Positions 20,684 through 29,935 of a DNA stretch of 64,000 nt are shown here, in pieces; position 1 is the first letter of the stretch; the number at the start of each line of letters is the position of its first letter. Where the stretch lies: assembly GCF_003610015.1 (NCBI RefSeq), contig NZ_AP018933.1, positions 2,080,035 to 2,144,034 of the forward strand, in the 5' to 3' direction. The translations under genes were made by a program, and so were the position numbers. Origin of the DNA: Zymobacter palmae (GTDB taxonomy: Bacteria; Pseudomonadota; Gammaproteobacteria; Pseudomonadales; Halomonadaceae). The notes beneath the pieces are model-generated. The model made no database searches, was not told the origin of the DNA, and saw only the letters and a program-made list of their open reading frames with translations.

Positions 20684-21766
20684 TTACTCGGTGCGGCTCA
20701 GCTCTTCCTGACGCGCCTGTTCAAGCGTAGCCATATCAATGACGAAGCGGTACTTCACGTCGCCTTTGATCATGCGTTCGTAGCCTTCGTTGATATGGCG
20801 GATATCAAGCATCTCGATATCGCAGGTAATGTCATGCTCGGCACAGAAATCCAGCAGCTCTTGGGTTTCAGGAATACCGCCGATCAGCGAGCCCACCACC
20901 GCGCGACGTTTCATCACCAGATTGGCTGCATGCAGTGCCGGTTCGATCGGTTCGATCAGGCCGACCAAGATATGAACACCATCGTATTTCAGCGTTGCCA
21001 GATACGGGTTGAGGTCGTGCTGAACCGGTACGGTATCGAGCAGGAAGTCGAAGCGATCAGCCGCGGCCTGCATCTGTGCCTCATCGGTAGAGACGATGAC
21101 GTGATCGGCGCCTTGCGCAAAAGCTTCTTCAGCTTTCTTTGCCGAACGGGTAAACAGCGTGACTTCGGCACCCAGCGCCTTCGCCAGCTTGACCCCCATG
21201 TGGCCCAGACCACCCATGCCGATAACACCTACTTTGTGCCCTTCACCCACGTTGAAGTGGCGCAGCGGTGACCACGTAGTGATCCCCGCACACAAAATCG
21301 GCGCAGTGGCCGGCAGATCGGCACCTTCCGGAACGTGCAGCACGAAGTGGCGATCGACAACGATATGGTTGGAATAGCCCCCCTGCGTTGCTGTGCCATC
21401 GTGACGATCTACGGCACCGTAGGTCATGGTCGGGAATTCTGCACAGTACTGCTCAAGCCCGTCATGGCAGGCATCACAGCACTGGCAGGAATCAACCATA
21501 CAGCCCACGCCGACATGTTCACCTACACGGAAATCGGTCACGTTGCGGCCTACGGCCGTCACTTCACCGATAATCTCGTGCCCCGGTACCATCGGGTACT
21601 GACTGCCACCCCATTCGTCGCGTACCTGATGGATGTCGGAGTGACATACGCCGCAGTAAAGGATCCTGATGACGACATCGTCTTCCCGCGGCTCGCGTCG
21701 TTCGAACGAGAAAGGCGCAAGAGGAGACGTTGATGACTGGGCGGCATAACCGAATGCTTGGCTCAT
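20684..21766 (-). CDS. Zinc-dependent alcohol/aldehyde dehydrogenase (cinnamyl-ADH / YahK-like)
   Basis: Medium-chain dehydrogenase, 360 residues from MSQAFGYAAQSS (AAGGA before the ATG; an upstream frame to 21859 is unlikely). Catalytic zinc ligands are in CGVCHSDIHQ and GHEIIGEV; structural zinc ligands are in CMVDSCQCCDACHDGLEQYC. The Rossmann motif GMGGLGHMGVKLAKALGA is followed by LFTRS rather than an acidic residue, which favours NADP(H). This resembles aldehyde reductases of the Ahr/YahK/YjgB group. Divergent from an AraC regulator, which probably controls it. The substrate cannot be told from sequence. Confidence 0.9.
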   Translation of the reverse strand: MSQAFGYAAQSSTSPLAPFSFERREPREDDVVIRILYCGVCHSDIHQVRDEWGGSQYPMVPGHEIIGEVTAVGRNVTDFRVGEHVGVGCMVDSCQCCDACHDGLEQYCAEFPTMTYGAVDRHDGTATQGGYSNHIVVDRHFVLHVPEGADLPATAPILCAGITTWSPLRHFNVGEGHKVGVIGMGGLGHMGVKLAKALGAEVTLFTRSAKKAEEAFAQGADHVIVSTDEAQMQAAADRFDFLLDTVPVQHDLNPYLATLKYDGVHILVGLIEPIEPALHAANLVMKRRAVVGSLIGGIPETQELLDFCAEHDITCDIEMLDIRHINEGYERMIKGDVKYRFVIDMATLEQARQEELSRTE

Positions 21767-22222
21767 GAGGACATCCTTAATCCAATAAAAATGGAGCGGA
21801 ACGGCTCGGCATCGACACAGGCCACGTGCCGTTGCGCGATGCTCGCCATGCGGCGACACACGCAGACATGCAGAGCGTTCCAGCGGGCTGGCAGTATAAG
21901 CGTCACACTGCTGTCACCCTACCGATATTGCTGCTGAAAGATCACACAATCCTGTCGATAACCGAGCAAATTGCCCGCCCACCGACCCTATTGTCATGCT
22001 CAATTCTGTCTCATAATGATGAAATTGCACATGACAGCCTGGGTACGCGCACATTAACCTGTACTTTTAAACACCACGCCATTGTTCACAGAGCGCATTG
22101 CCCCCCACATGCACGATCCTGCTACCACGTGCAGACGCTACTGAAAGCGCATACAAAAGGCGTCGACGGATAGGGTAAGATGCCTACCTTATGCTACCGC
22201 TACGTTACTCAGGGATAACATC
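21767..22222. other. Intergenic region between divergent adh and araC genes
   Basis: 456 bp without a supported gene. It should hold the promoters of both divergent genes and the AraC-protein binding sites, but I could not assign boxes with confidence. Just before araC a short inverted repeat (GGTAAGATGCCTACC) stands out as a possible operator. Confidence 0.5.
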
Positions 22223-23125
22223 ATGCAGATGGCTCTGACACGCATGCAGCAGCTCATTCGAGCGCTGTCGCCCGCCCCCGGGTATACCCCCACTGATCTG
22301 CCTGGGGTCACACTGCTGTACTCCGAGCACGACGTGGCTCGCACACCACTGATGTACAGCCCCAGCATTACGGTGATCGTACAAGGCACCAAGATTGGTC
22401 ACCTCGGCACGCACCGTGTGTTCTACGGCGAAGGGCACTATCTGGTGCAGACCCTGCCCGTACCGTTCGAGTGCGAAACCTTTGCCTCGCCCGATGCGCC
22501 GATGATGGGGGTTTCCATCGCCCTGCGCCCCGAGTTGATGAGCGACATTCTAGTACGCCTGAGCGATATCACACCGGCTCACCCCACTGTCCGCCCCACC
22601 GCACCGATGAGCGCCGTGCACCTCGACAACCATATGGCAGATAATGTCATCCGCCTGCTGGAGTGCCTGCACGATCCCATCCTGCAAGCGGTCGTCGGCC
22701 AGTCCCGGGTGATTGAGGTCATTCTGGATGTGCTGCGCGGCGAGCAAGGGCATGCCATTCAGGCTCTACTGCATCATCAAGGGCCGTTCTCACGCCTGAC
22801 CAAAGCCTTGCAGTACCTGCACGCACATTACGAAGAGCCGCTCAACATCCAGACACTGGCCTGCCACGTCAACATGAGCGCCTCAACCCTCCATCATCAG
22901 TTCAAGCGCCTGATCTGCACATCACCGTTGCAGTACCTCAAGCAGATACGGCTACTGAAAGCCCGTATGCTACTGAGCCAAGATCGCCTGCCGGTCAGCC
23001 ATGTAGCAGAGGCCGTCGGCTACAAGAGCCCTTCGCAGTTTAGTCGCGAATATAAGCGCTACTTCGGCGTACCGCCCAACGACGACCGCCAATCCGCAGG
23101 GTCTGCCGTTCGTCCCGGCCTCTAG
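22223..23125 (+). CDS. AraC-family transcriptional regulator (AraC_N type, YqhC-like)
   Basis: 300 residues. The N-terminal half matches the AraC_N cupin-like domain (YSEHDVARTPLMYSPSITVIVQG, then YGEGHYLVQTLPVPFECETFASP). The C-terminal half carries two helix-turn-helix motifs (NIQTLACHVNMSASTLHHQFKR and VSHVAEAVGYKSPSQFSREYKR) and the FGVPP ending of the family. A start with AGGGA upstream fits at 22223. Relatives of this subgroup, such as YqhC, activate a neighbouring aldehyde reductase gene, which matches the divergent dehydrogenase; the regulatory link is an inference. Confidence 0.9.
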   Translation: MQMALTRMQQLIRALSPAPGYTPTDLPGVTLLYSEHDVARTPLMYSPSITVIVQGTKIGHLGTHRVFYGEGHYLVQTLPVPFECETFASPDAPMMGVSIALRPELMSDILVRLSDITPAHPTVRPTAPMSAVHLDNHMADNVIRLLECLHDPILQAVVGQSRVIEVILDVLRGEQGHAIQALLHHQGPFSRLTKALQYLHAHYEEPLNIQTLACHVNMSASTLHHQFKRLICTSPLQYLKQIRLLKARMLLSQDRLPVSHVAEAVGYKSPSQFSREYKRYFGVPPNDDRQSAGSAVRPGL

Positions 23126-23243
23126 CCACACCAAGCACGCTCGCCATAAGGATACGGATATTGTTATGGCTCCCCTTGCGCCTCTGCCTTGAACGTGACA
23201 GGCTGCAACCCACAGCAAATATAACGGTATAAGGTGGATTCGT

Positions 23244-24128
23244 ATGACATCGCCCTCGGATATGGCACTGCAAAAGACGCTTGAAGAAGCATTCGATGCA
23301 CTTTGCGCGTCGATCGACACCCTGTGTCGCCATGTCGATCGCCACCCACCTCAGCTGTGGTGCCTGCCTTCGGACGGCGGCCAACCCCGCTCGGCAGCGG
23401 CCTGGCTGCGCGAGGCGCTGACAGACATGTGGTATCACGACGGGCAGGATGGACGGGCAACACGCAACTATGTCGGAGTAGTGGCTGCCGATGAGGCACT
23501 GATGGCGCTTGCCGAAGCAGTCAACCGCGGCAAGGACCACTTCGGTGAAGTGATCACGCAGATCCGTACCGCTCTACCCGCTGACCGGCTGAGCGCCATG
23601 CGCGCCGCACTTCCTCTGCGGCCTTCCGCGGTCAACGCACATCTGTGCGATGATGGCCTAGCTCGCCTGCACCTCAAACAGTGCTGGCGGCGCGTACTGA
23701 TTGCTCCGGCACCCGTCGCGCGCATTCGACTGGCGTGGTACAGCAACGGACGCTCAATTAAGCGCCTAAGCGTACAGGATGCCGAAAGACTGCTGATGCA
23801 GCTTGATACCTCTGCCGATCATGTCCGGATCCAATACCGCAAGCTGGCCGCACTACCCAGCGATGAACCACTAGCACAGGTACAGGCGCAAGCACCGCTG
23901 ATGCGCGCGAATCTGTTCTATGTCGAACCGCTGGATGACGGCCGCCAGCGTCAGGCCATGAACATTGCCATGCCTTTGTTCGTACCGTCTCCCAACGGGC
24001 GCCTTCCCCACTGCAACCAGCCGCCTGCCGCCCCGCCCGAGACACGCACTCGCGCTCGCCGCAGCGACTCGCGCATCGACGATGAGCCGTGGCTGCCCAG
24101 CATCCGCGTGCACCGCTACCGCTATTGA
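23244..24128 (+). CDS. tus: Tus-family DNA replication terminus site-binding protein
   Basis: 294 residues against 309 in E. coli Tus, and collinear with it from end to end. Matching stretches are the N-terminal helix ending in a leucine-proline (HVDRHPPQLWCLP), the segment VARIRLAWYSNGRSIKRLS (E. coli LRFGWANKHIIKNLH), the helix ending RKLAALP (E. coli DIAALP), NIAMPLFV (E. coli ACPTPLIAL) and the C-terminal LPSIRVHRYRY (E. coli IPRLHLYVAD). Tus bound at Ter stops the replicative helicase in one direction. Identity is low and the assignment rests on the ordered motifs. No convincing Ter site was found beside it. Confidence 0.75.
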   Translation: MTSPSDMALQKTLEEAFDALCASIDTLCRHVDRHPPQLWCLPSDGGQPRSAAAWLREALTDMWYHDGQDGRATRNYVGVVAADEALMALAEAVNRGKDHFGEVITQIRTALPADRLSAMRAALPLRPSAVNAHLCDDGLARLHLKQCWRRVLIAPAPVARIRLAWYSNGRSIKRLSVQDAERLLMQLDTSADHVRIQYRKLAALPSDEPLAQVQAQAPLMRANLFYVEPLDDGRQRQAMNIAMPLFVPSPNGRLPHCNQPPAAPPETRTRARRSDSRIDDEPWLPSIRVHRYRY

Positions 24129-24241
24129 GCCTCCCCTAGCGATACACGGATATCCATACAGTATCGCCCTTAGTGTTTCTCAGGGGCTTGCAGTACACTG
24201 GGGGCATTGCCTATCGACTCACGTACAACCGACGGATCGAC

Positions 24242-27200
24242 ATGCCTGACTCAACGCCTGTCTCACCTTTTTCGCCACCCGCTCCCCGCTCCGCTTCCGA
24301 TACCTGCTATTGGCAACAGCCCCCGGGCAGCGCGGCCCCACTCGCGCTGGCGACACGACTGGCGCAGTCTGCCAAGACACCCTTCATGGTGATCACGCCC
24401 GATATGGCGTCGGCTCAGCGGTTGGAAGCCGATCTGCGCTTCTTCTACAGCGATAATGAGCGGCTGCAGACATTTCCCGACTGGGAAACTCTGCCGTATG
24501 ACACCTTCTCACCGCACCGCGATATCGTCTCGACGCGGCTGCGCGTGATGCGACGCTTGCAGTCGCATCACCCAGACGTGCTGATTGTTCCTGTCAATAC
24601 ACTGATGCAGCGCCTGCCTCCGGTCGACTACGTCGCCGTGCAAGCGCTCAAACTCACGCGCGGCCAGCACCTTGATCGCGAGCAGTTCCGCTTGCAGCTG
24701 CACCGCAACGGCTACCGGGCAGTCGAGACCGTCTTCGAGCCGGGCGAGTATGCTTTCCGCGGCGCGCTGATCGACCTCTATCCAACCGGTAGCGATTCGC
24801 CACTGCGCATTGATCTGTTCGATGATGAAGTCGACACACTGCGCCGCTTCGATCCCGAAACGCAGCGCTCCAGCGACAGCCTCGACGAAATCGAGCTGCT
24901 GCCAGCACATGAATACCCGCTGACGCAGGAGGCCATTGCACGCTTCCGTGAAGGGTTCGAAACGGGGTTCGATGTCGATCCGCGCCAAGTACCGCTCTAT
25001 CTGGACGCGCTGGAAGGCATTCCCTCTCCGGGCCTTGAGCAGTATCTGCCGCTGTTTTTTGATGAAACCGCCACCCTGTTCGATCACATCGGCAGCGAGG
25101 CGCTCGAGATCATGCTGCTGCCGGGCGTTCAGGATGCTGCTCGCCAGCACTGGACCAGCATCCAGGAACGCTATGCAAACTTGGCCGTTGATCGGACGCG
25201 CCCGCTACTGCCTCCTGAACGAGCGTTTGTGCCCGCCGACGATCTGTTTGGACTAATCAAGCGCTATCCACGCACCCAGTGGGTCAGCGAACCTCACAAA
25301 CACGCCCACACCTTTGCCGCGGCACCGCTTCCCGATATCAGCCTTGATGGGCGTAGCCCCAAACCACTGCACCGATTGATGGCGTTTCTGGAACAGCATG
25401 TCGGCCCCGATACGCGCCTGCTGTACGTTGCCGAAAGCCGCGGCCGCCTAGAAGCGTTGGAAGAGCAACTGGGCGGACTGGTCACGCATGCGGCACACCT
25501 GCCGGGCTGGACAACCTTCATGCAAGAACAGGCGGTGCGCGGTATCACTACCGGCGCGCTGGGTGAAGGTGTCTGGTTACCCGCTGACAAACTGATCGTC
25601 ATTACCGAAACCGAGCTGTACGGGGACATCGTGCGCCAAAGCCGCCGACGCCAACAGGTGCGTGCGACGGACGATGACGAGTTGGTGATCCGTAGCCTGT
25701 CGGAGCTAAAGCCCGGCGCACCGGTCGTTCACCGTGCACACGGGGTCGGACGCTATCTGGGACTGGAAACCATCACTGCAGCGGGTCAGCAGGCGGAGTT
25801 CGTGGCGCTCGAATACGCCAACGGTGCCAAGCTGTACGTGCCCGTCGATAGCCTGTCGATGATCTCACGCTATAGTGGTGCGCCCGACGAAGCTGCGCCA
25901 CTGCACAAGCTGGGCAACGATCAATGGGAGAAGGCACGCCGCAAGGCGGCCGAACGCATCCGCGATACAGCGGCCGAGCTGCTGGACGTGTATGCCCGCC
26001 GTGAAGCGCGCGAGGGTTTTGCCTGCCGGCCCCCCGACGATGCCTATGCACGTTTTGCCGCGGCATTCCCGTTCGAGGAAACGCCCGATCAGAAAGCGGC
26101 CATTCAGGCCGTCATTCACGACATGACCTCCGTACAGCCGATGGACCGTGTCATCTGCGGTGACGTTGGTTTCGGCAAGACCGAAGTGGCAATGCGCGCA
26201 GCGTTCTTGGCCGTCAACTCGGGACGACAAGTCGCCGTACTGGTGCCGACCACACTGCTGGCTCAGCAGCACTACGACAACTTTCGCGACCGCTTCGCGG
26301 ATACCGCCGTCAACATCGAGATCCTGTCGCGCTTCAAGGCCGGCAAAGCACAGACCGCCGCCCTCGAACGCCTGCGCGAGGGCCAAGCTGACATTGTGAT
26401 CGGCACGCACAAGCTGCTCGGGCGCGACACCGAATTCAAGGAACTGGGGCTGGTCATCATTGACGAGGAACACCGCTTTGGGGTGGCACAGAAGGAGCGC
26501 CTGAAGGCGATGCGCGCCGAAGTGGACATTCTCACCATGACCGCTACCCCCATCCCTCGCACACTGTCGATGGCGATGAGTGGCATGCGCGACCTGTCGA
26601 TCATCGCCACGCCACCGGCACGCCGCCTGTCGGTCAAAACGTTCATCCAGCAGCGCAATGATGGCGTATTGAAGGAAGCTATCCTGCGTGAAATCCTACG
26701 TGGCGGGCAGGTCTACTACCTCCACAACGAGGTCAAAAGCATCGAAGCCGCGGCCGAAAAGCTGGAAGAACTGGTTCCCGAAGCCCGCGTCGGCGTGGCA
26801 CACGGTCAGCTGGCCGAACGCCAGTTGGAACGCGTAATGAGCGACTTCTACCACAAGCGCTTCAACATTCTGGTCTGCTCAACAATCATCGAAACCGGTA
26901 TTGACGTGCCCAGCGCCAACACCATCATCATTGAGCGCGCCGATAAGTTCGGGCTGGCACAGCTGCACCAGCTGCGCGGCCGCGTGGGTCGTTCGCACCA
27001 CCAAGCCTATGCGTACCTACTGACGCCACCGCCGAAGCAGATCACCAGTGATGCTCGCAAGCGTCTTGAAGCCATCAGCCAATCGGAAGATCTGGGGGCC
27101 GGTTTCACGCTGGCCAGCCACGATCTGGAAATCCGCGGCGCAGGTGAACTGTTGGGCGAAGAGCAGAGTGGCCAGATCGAGACCATCGGCTATGGCCTGT

Positions 27201-27736
27201 ACATGGACATGCTTGATCGTGCGGTGAAAGCCATTCGTTCGGGGAAAACGCCAAACCTCGAAGCGCCGCTCGAAGAAGAGGTCGAAATCGGACTGGGGCT
27301 GCCCGCCCTGATTCCCGACGACTACCTGCCCGATGTTCAGCAGCGTCTGGTGATGTACAAGCGTATCAGTAGCGCCGCTACGGCCGACGCCCTGCGCGAG
27401 CTTCAAGTCGAGATGATCGATCGCTTCGGCCTGCTGCCTGACCCGGTCAAGCACCTGTTCCGTCAGGCCGTGTTGCGCCAGCGCGCCGAACGGCTGGGCA
27501 TCCATCGTCTTGAAGCGGGGCCGGAGCGAGGTCGCCTGATCTTCGGCAGCCAACCGACCATTGACCCGATGACGCTGGTCACGCTGATACAACGCGAACC
27601 CCAGCGCTACCGACTCGACGGCGCGCAAACGCTACGCTTCACTGCCGCGATGCCCGATGCAGAAACGCGCTTCAAGGCAATAGAAGCCCTGCTGACACGG
27701 CTTGAGCAGAGTCGCAGCGCGGTGAACAGCGACTAA
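24242..27736 (+). CDS. mfd: Transcription-repair coupling factor Mfd
   Basis: Translocase that removes stalled RNA polymerase and recruits UvrA. 1164 residues from MPDSTPVSPFSPP. UvrB-homology modules fill the first 450 or so residues, the RNA-polymerase-interaction domain begins near GAPVVHRAHGVGRYLG, and the SF2 motor has Walker A GDVGFGKTEVAMRA, DEEHRFG as its DExH box and TATPIPRTL. The TRCF domain near the C-terminus includes LEIRGAGELLGEEQSG. A longer frame from 24173 is less likely. It ends about 30 bp before a riboswitch promoter. Confidence 0.97.
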   Translation: MPDSTPVSPFSPPAPRSASDTCYWQQPPGSAAPLALATRLAQSAKTPFMVITPDMASAQRLEADLRFFYSDNERLQTFPDWETLPYDTFSPHRDIVSTRLRVMRRLQSHHPDVLIVPVNTLMQRLPPVDYVAVQALKLTRGQHLDREQFRLQLHRNGYRAVETVFEPGEYAFRGALIDLYPTGSDSPLRIDLFDDEVDTLRRFDPETQRSSDSLDEIELLPAHEYPLTQEAIARFREGFETGFDVDPRQVPLYLDALEGIPSPGLEQYLPLFFDETATLFDHIGSEALEIMLLPGVQDAARQHWTSIQERYANLAVDRTRPLLPPERAFVPADDLFGLIKRYPRTQWVSEPHKHAHTFAAAPLPDISLDGRSPKPLHRLMAFLEQHVGPDTRLLYVAESRGRLEALEEQLGGLVTHAAHLPGWTTFMQEQAVRGITTGALGEGVWLPADKLIVITETELYGDIVRQSRRRQQVRATDDDELVIRSLSELKPGAPVVHRAHGVGRYLGLETITAAGQQAEFVALEYANGAKLYVPVDSLSMISRYSGAPDEAAPLHKLGNDQWEKARRKAAERIRDTAAELLDVYARREAREGFACRPPDDAYARFAAAFPFEETPDQKAAIQAVIHDMTSVQPMDRVICGDVGFGKTEVAMRAAFLAVNSGRQVAVLVPTTLLAQQHYDNFRDRFADTAVNIEILSRFKAGKAQTAALERLREGQADIVIGTHKLLGRDTEFKELGLVIIDEEHRFGVAQKERLKAMRAEVDILTMTATPIPRTLSMAMSGMRDLSIIATPPARRLSVKTFIQQRNDGVLKEAILREILRGGQVYYLHNEVKSIEAAAEKLEELVPEARVGVAHGQLAERQLERVMSDFYHKRFNILVCSTIIETGIDVPSANTIIIERADKFGLAQLHQLRGRVGRSHHQAYAYLLTPPPKQITSDARKRLEAISQSEDLGAGFTLASHDLEIRGAGELLGEEQSGQIETIGYGLYMDMLDRAVKAIRSGKTPNLEAPLEEEVEIGLGLPALIPDDYLPDVQQRLVMYKRISSAATADALRELQVEMIDRFGLLPDPVKHLFRQAVLRQRAERLGIHRLEAGPERGRLIFGSQPTIDPMTLVTLIQREPQRYRLDGAQTLRFTAAMPDAETRFKAIEALLTRLEQSRSAVNSD

Positions 27737-27764
27737 CGTCGAAGCCCACATCAGCGCACCAAGC

Positions 27765-27793
27765 TTGCCAGCTGACGCTTAGTGCGTTAAAAC
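27765..27793 (+). promoter_or_regulatory. Candidate sigma-70 promoter of the thiFSGHE transcript
   Basis: TTGCCA at 27765-27770 and TAAAAC at 27788-27793 are separated by exactly 17 bases. Initiation would fall just before the TPP aptamer starting at 27808. Sequence match only. Confidence 0.5.
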
Positions 27794-27807
27794 AGCACCC
27801 ATCAGCA

Positions 27808-27910
27808 CTTGTCGGAGTGCTCCCAGCGACGATGTACCGCGTTCGGGAGCTGAGACCCCCAGAGGGAATCCGTGGAACCTGATCAGATTCGGATCTGCGA
27901 AGGAAACAAG
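27808..27910 (+). promoter_or_regulatory. TPP riboswitch (THI element) of the thiFSGHE operon
   Basis: It has the diagnostic pieces in order: CTTGT opening P1 (27808-27812), the GAGTGCTCCC stretch, GGGAGCTGAGAC (the CUGAGA core), then GAACCTGATCAGATT (the ACCUGAU core), GCGAAGGAA, and ACAAG closing P1 (27906-27910). It lies between mfd and thiF, the first gene of a thiamine operon. About 210 nt separate it from the thiF start, leaving room for an expression platform that I could not resolve. Confidence 0.95.
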
Positions 27911-28123
27911 CGTGCAACCTGCCCTATGTCTTGCCATTAGTACGGACGACTCACGGGCAGGTTTATCCTAAAGCGCGGTATCACTGCGCCCCCGCACGCC
28001 TTTTCCCCTCTCTGAATAACCAGCGTCCCACCGCGTTCCCTTTGCTCTATGCGCTCCGAATCAGCCTGACCTGCCCGCTGATATCGAAGGCAGCCAGGCG
28101 CATTGCGGAAAGGAAACATCACC

Positions 28124-28876
28124 GTGGTAGCGCTCTCCTCTTCATCGACATCATCTCGCTATCAGCGTCAAATGGCCCTCAGCGACTTCGGCCTTGAAGG
28201 ACAACAGCGCCTGCATGCCGCCCATGTACTGCTGGTCGGTGCGGGCGGCCTAGGGTCAGCGGCGGCCCCTTATTTGGTGGGTGCTGGCATAGGCACGCTG
28301 ACGCTCGCCGATGACGATCACGTCAGCCTCACCAATCTTCATCGTCAGGTACTGTACAACGAAGCCGACATTGGCCTCTCGAAAGCGAACACGGCCTGCC
28401 AGCGGTTGAGCGCCCGCAACGTTGACGTCGACTGCCGCGCTATTGCCTGCCGCCTTGAAGGTTCAGCCCTGCAGGATGCCGTTGCCGCCGCCGATCTTGT
28501 ACTGGATTGCACCGACAACCTCGCCACCCGTCGCGCTATCAATGCGTGCTGCGTAGCCCTGCAGACACCGTGGATACACGCCAGCGTTGCCCGCCTGCAA
28601 GGCCAGCTCACCGTCTTCGCGCCCCCGTTTAGTCACGGCTGCTATCACTGTCTGTTCCCTGAAGAAGCCCCTGCCGCTCCCGGCCCACTGCCCATCCTCG
28701 GCCCATTGCCCGGCATCTTCGGGGCCATGCAAGCCCTTGAGGCCATTCGCTGGCTGGTCAACAACGATTCGCCTCTTACCCACACGATCACCTTGTTCGA
28801 TGGTCAGCATCAGCACTGGCAGACCCTAGAACGTACCGCTCATCCTCACTGCTCTGTCTGTGGAACCCACTCATGA
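28124..28876 (+). CDS. thiF: ThiS adenylyltransferase ThiF
   Basis: E1-like enzyme that adenylates the C-terminus of ThiS for thiazole synthesis. ATP-binding GAGGLGSAAAPYLVGAGIG, then LTLADDDHVSLTNLHRQ, and DCTDN are present; zinc cysteines are in CYHCLF and CSVCG. The chosen start is GTG at 28124, with AAAGGA nine bases upstream; a TTG at 28103 is the alternative. About 250 residues, close to E. coli ThiF. The E. coli cysteine within the crossover-loop area is not obvious. It overlaps thiS by four bases. Confidence 0.93.
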   Translation: MVALSSSSTSSRYQRQMALSDFGLEGQQRLHAAHVLLVGAGGLGSAAAPYLVGAGIGTLTLADDDHVSLTNLHRQVLYNEADIGLSKANTACQRLSARNVDVDCRAIACRLEGSALQDAVAAADLVLDCTDNLATRRAINACCVALQTPWIHASVARLQGQLTVFAPPFSHGCYHCLFPEEAPAAPGPLPILGPLPGIFGAMQALEAIRWLVNNDSPLTHTITLFDGQHQHWQTLERTAHPHCSVCGTHS

Positions 28877-29082
28877 CCACCACCATCACGCTCAACGGCG
28901 AACCTCGCACGCTGCCTCAAAACCCTCTGACACTGGCAGAGCTGCTCCTCCAGCTTGACGCTACCGCCCCCGGCTATGCCGTCGCACTCAACGGCAAGGT
29001 TGTGCCCCGCCAGCACTGGGAACAGCAGACCGTCAGCGGCGGTGATGCCCTGCTGCTGATCCAGCCCATCGCCGGAGGCTAA
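28873..29082 (+). CDS. thiS: Sulfur carrier protein ThiS
   Basis: 69 residues with a ubiquitin-like fold and the essential C-terminal Gly-Gly (LIQPIAGG) that is adenylated by ThiF and converted to a thiocarboxylate. It starts [15 protein letters not shown] within the end of thiF, so translation is coupled. Confidence 0.95.
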   Translation: MTTTITLNGEPRTLPQNPLTLAELLLQLDATAPGYAVALNGKVVPRQHWEQQTVSGGDALLLIQPIAGG

Positions 29083-29150
29083 ATGGCCCGCATGCCGCCA
29101 CCGCGCCACTGCTAACGCTTTCGTTCACCTTCTGTCAGGACTCTTTTGTC

Positions 29151-29921
29151 ATGCTAACCATTGCCGACTGCACGTTTTCTTCCCGCCTACTGATGGGTAC
29201 GGGTAAATTCGCCACCCCAGCGCTGATGCTGGCCGCGCTGGAAGCCTCCGGCGCTGGGATGGTGACCCTTGCAATGAAGCGAGTGACCGCTACCGCCAAC
29301 GAAGGCGATGTCTATGCGCCACTTAAGGCCAGCGGCATCCCGCTGCTGCCCAATACATCCGGCGCACGCACCGCCGATGAAGCCGTACTGGCCGCCCAGC
29401 TTGCACGCGAAGCGATGAACACACCGTGGATCAAACTGGAGATCCACCCCGATCAACGCTGGCTGCTACCCGACCCCATCGAAACGCTCAAGGCCGCCGA
29501 ACAGCTGGTCAAGGAAGGCTTTGTCGTCATGCCTTACTGCAGTGCCGATCCGGTGCTATGCAAGCGACTGGAGGACGTCGGCTGCGCCGCAGTCATGCCG
29601 TTGGGTGCGCCGATCGGCTCCAATCAGGGGCTGTCTACGCGTGATATGCTGCGCATCATTATTGAGCAAGCACAGGTACCCGTCGTCGTCGACGCGGGTA
29701 TCGGCCGCCCCAGCCAAGCGGTGGAAGCATTGGAAATGGGCGCCGATGCCGTACTGGTAAATACCGCCATCGCCTCGGCCGCCGATCCCGTGCAGATGGC
29801 CCACGCTTTCCGCCTCGCTGTCGAAGCAGGCGAACTGGCACGCTCTAGCCGCCCTGGCGCGGTCACATGGCAGGCACAGGCCTCCAGCCCGCTGACCTCT
29901 TTTCTCGACACGCTGAACTGA
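29151..29921 (+). CDS. thiG: Thiazole synthase ThiG
   Basis: Forms the thiazole phosphate ring from DXP, dehydroglycine and ThiS thiocarboxylate. 256 residues, TIM barrel: [11 protein letters not shown] near the N-terminus, the VTLAMKRV and [13 protein letters not shown] stretches, and [12 protein letters not shown] with [12 protein letters not shown]. It is very close to the E. coli protein across its length. Followed by thiH after 14 bp. Confidence 0.97.
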   Translation: MLTIADCTFSSRLLMGTGKFATPALMLAALEASGAGMVTLAMKRVTATANEGDVYAPLKASGIPLLPNTSGARTADEAVLAAQLAREAMNTPWIKLEIHPDQRWLLPDPIETLKAAEQLVKEGFVVMPYCSADPVLCKRLEDVGCAAVMPLGAPIGSNQGLSTRDMLRIIIEQAQVPVVVDAGIGRPSQAVEALEMGADAVLVNTAIASAADPVQMAHAFRLAVEAGELARSSRPGAVTWQAQASSPLTSFLDTLN

Positions 29922-29935
29922 AGGAGCCTCACTGC

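Noticed and set aside
23155-23175. Ter-like sequence ATATTGTTATGG upstream of the Tus-like gene
   Set aside because: Seven of ten bases match the Ter core, but the critical conserved C is absent and the rest does not fit.
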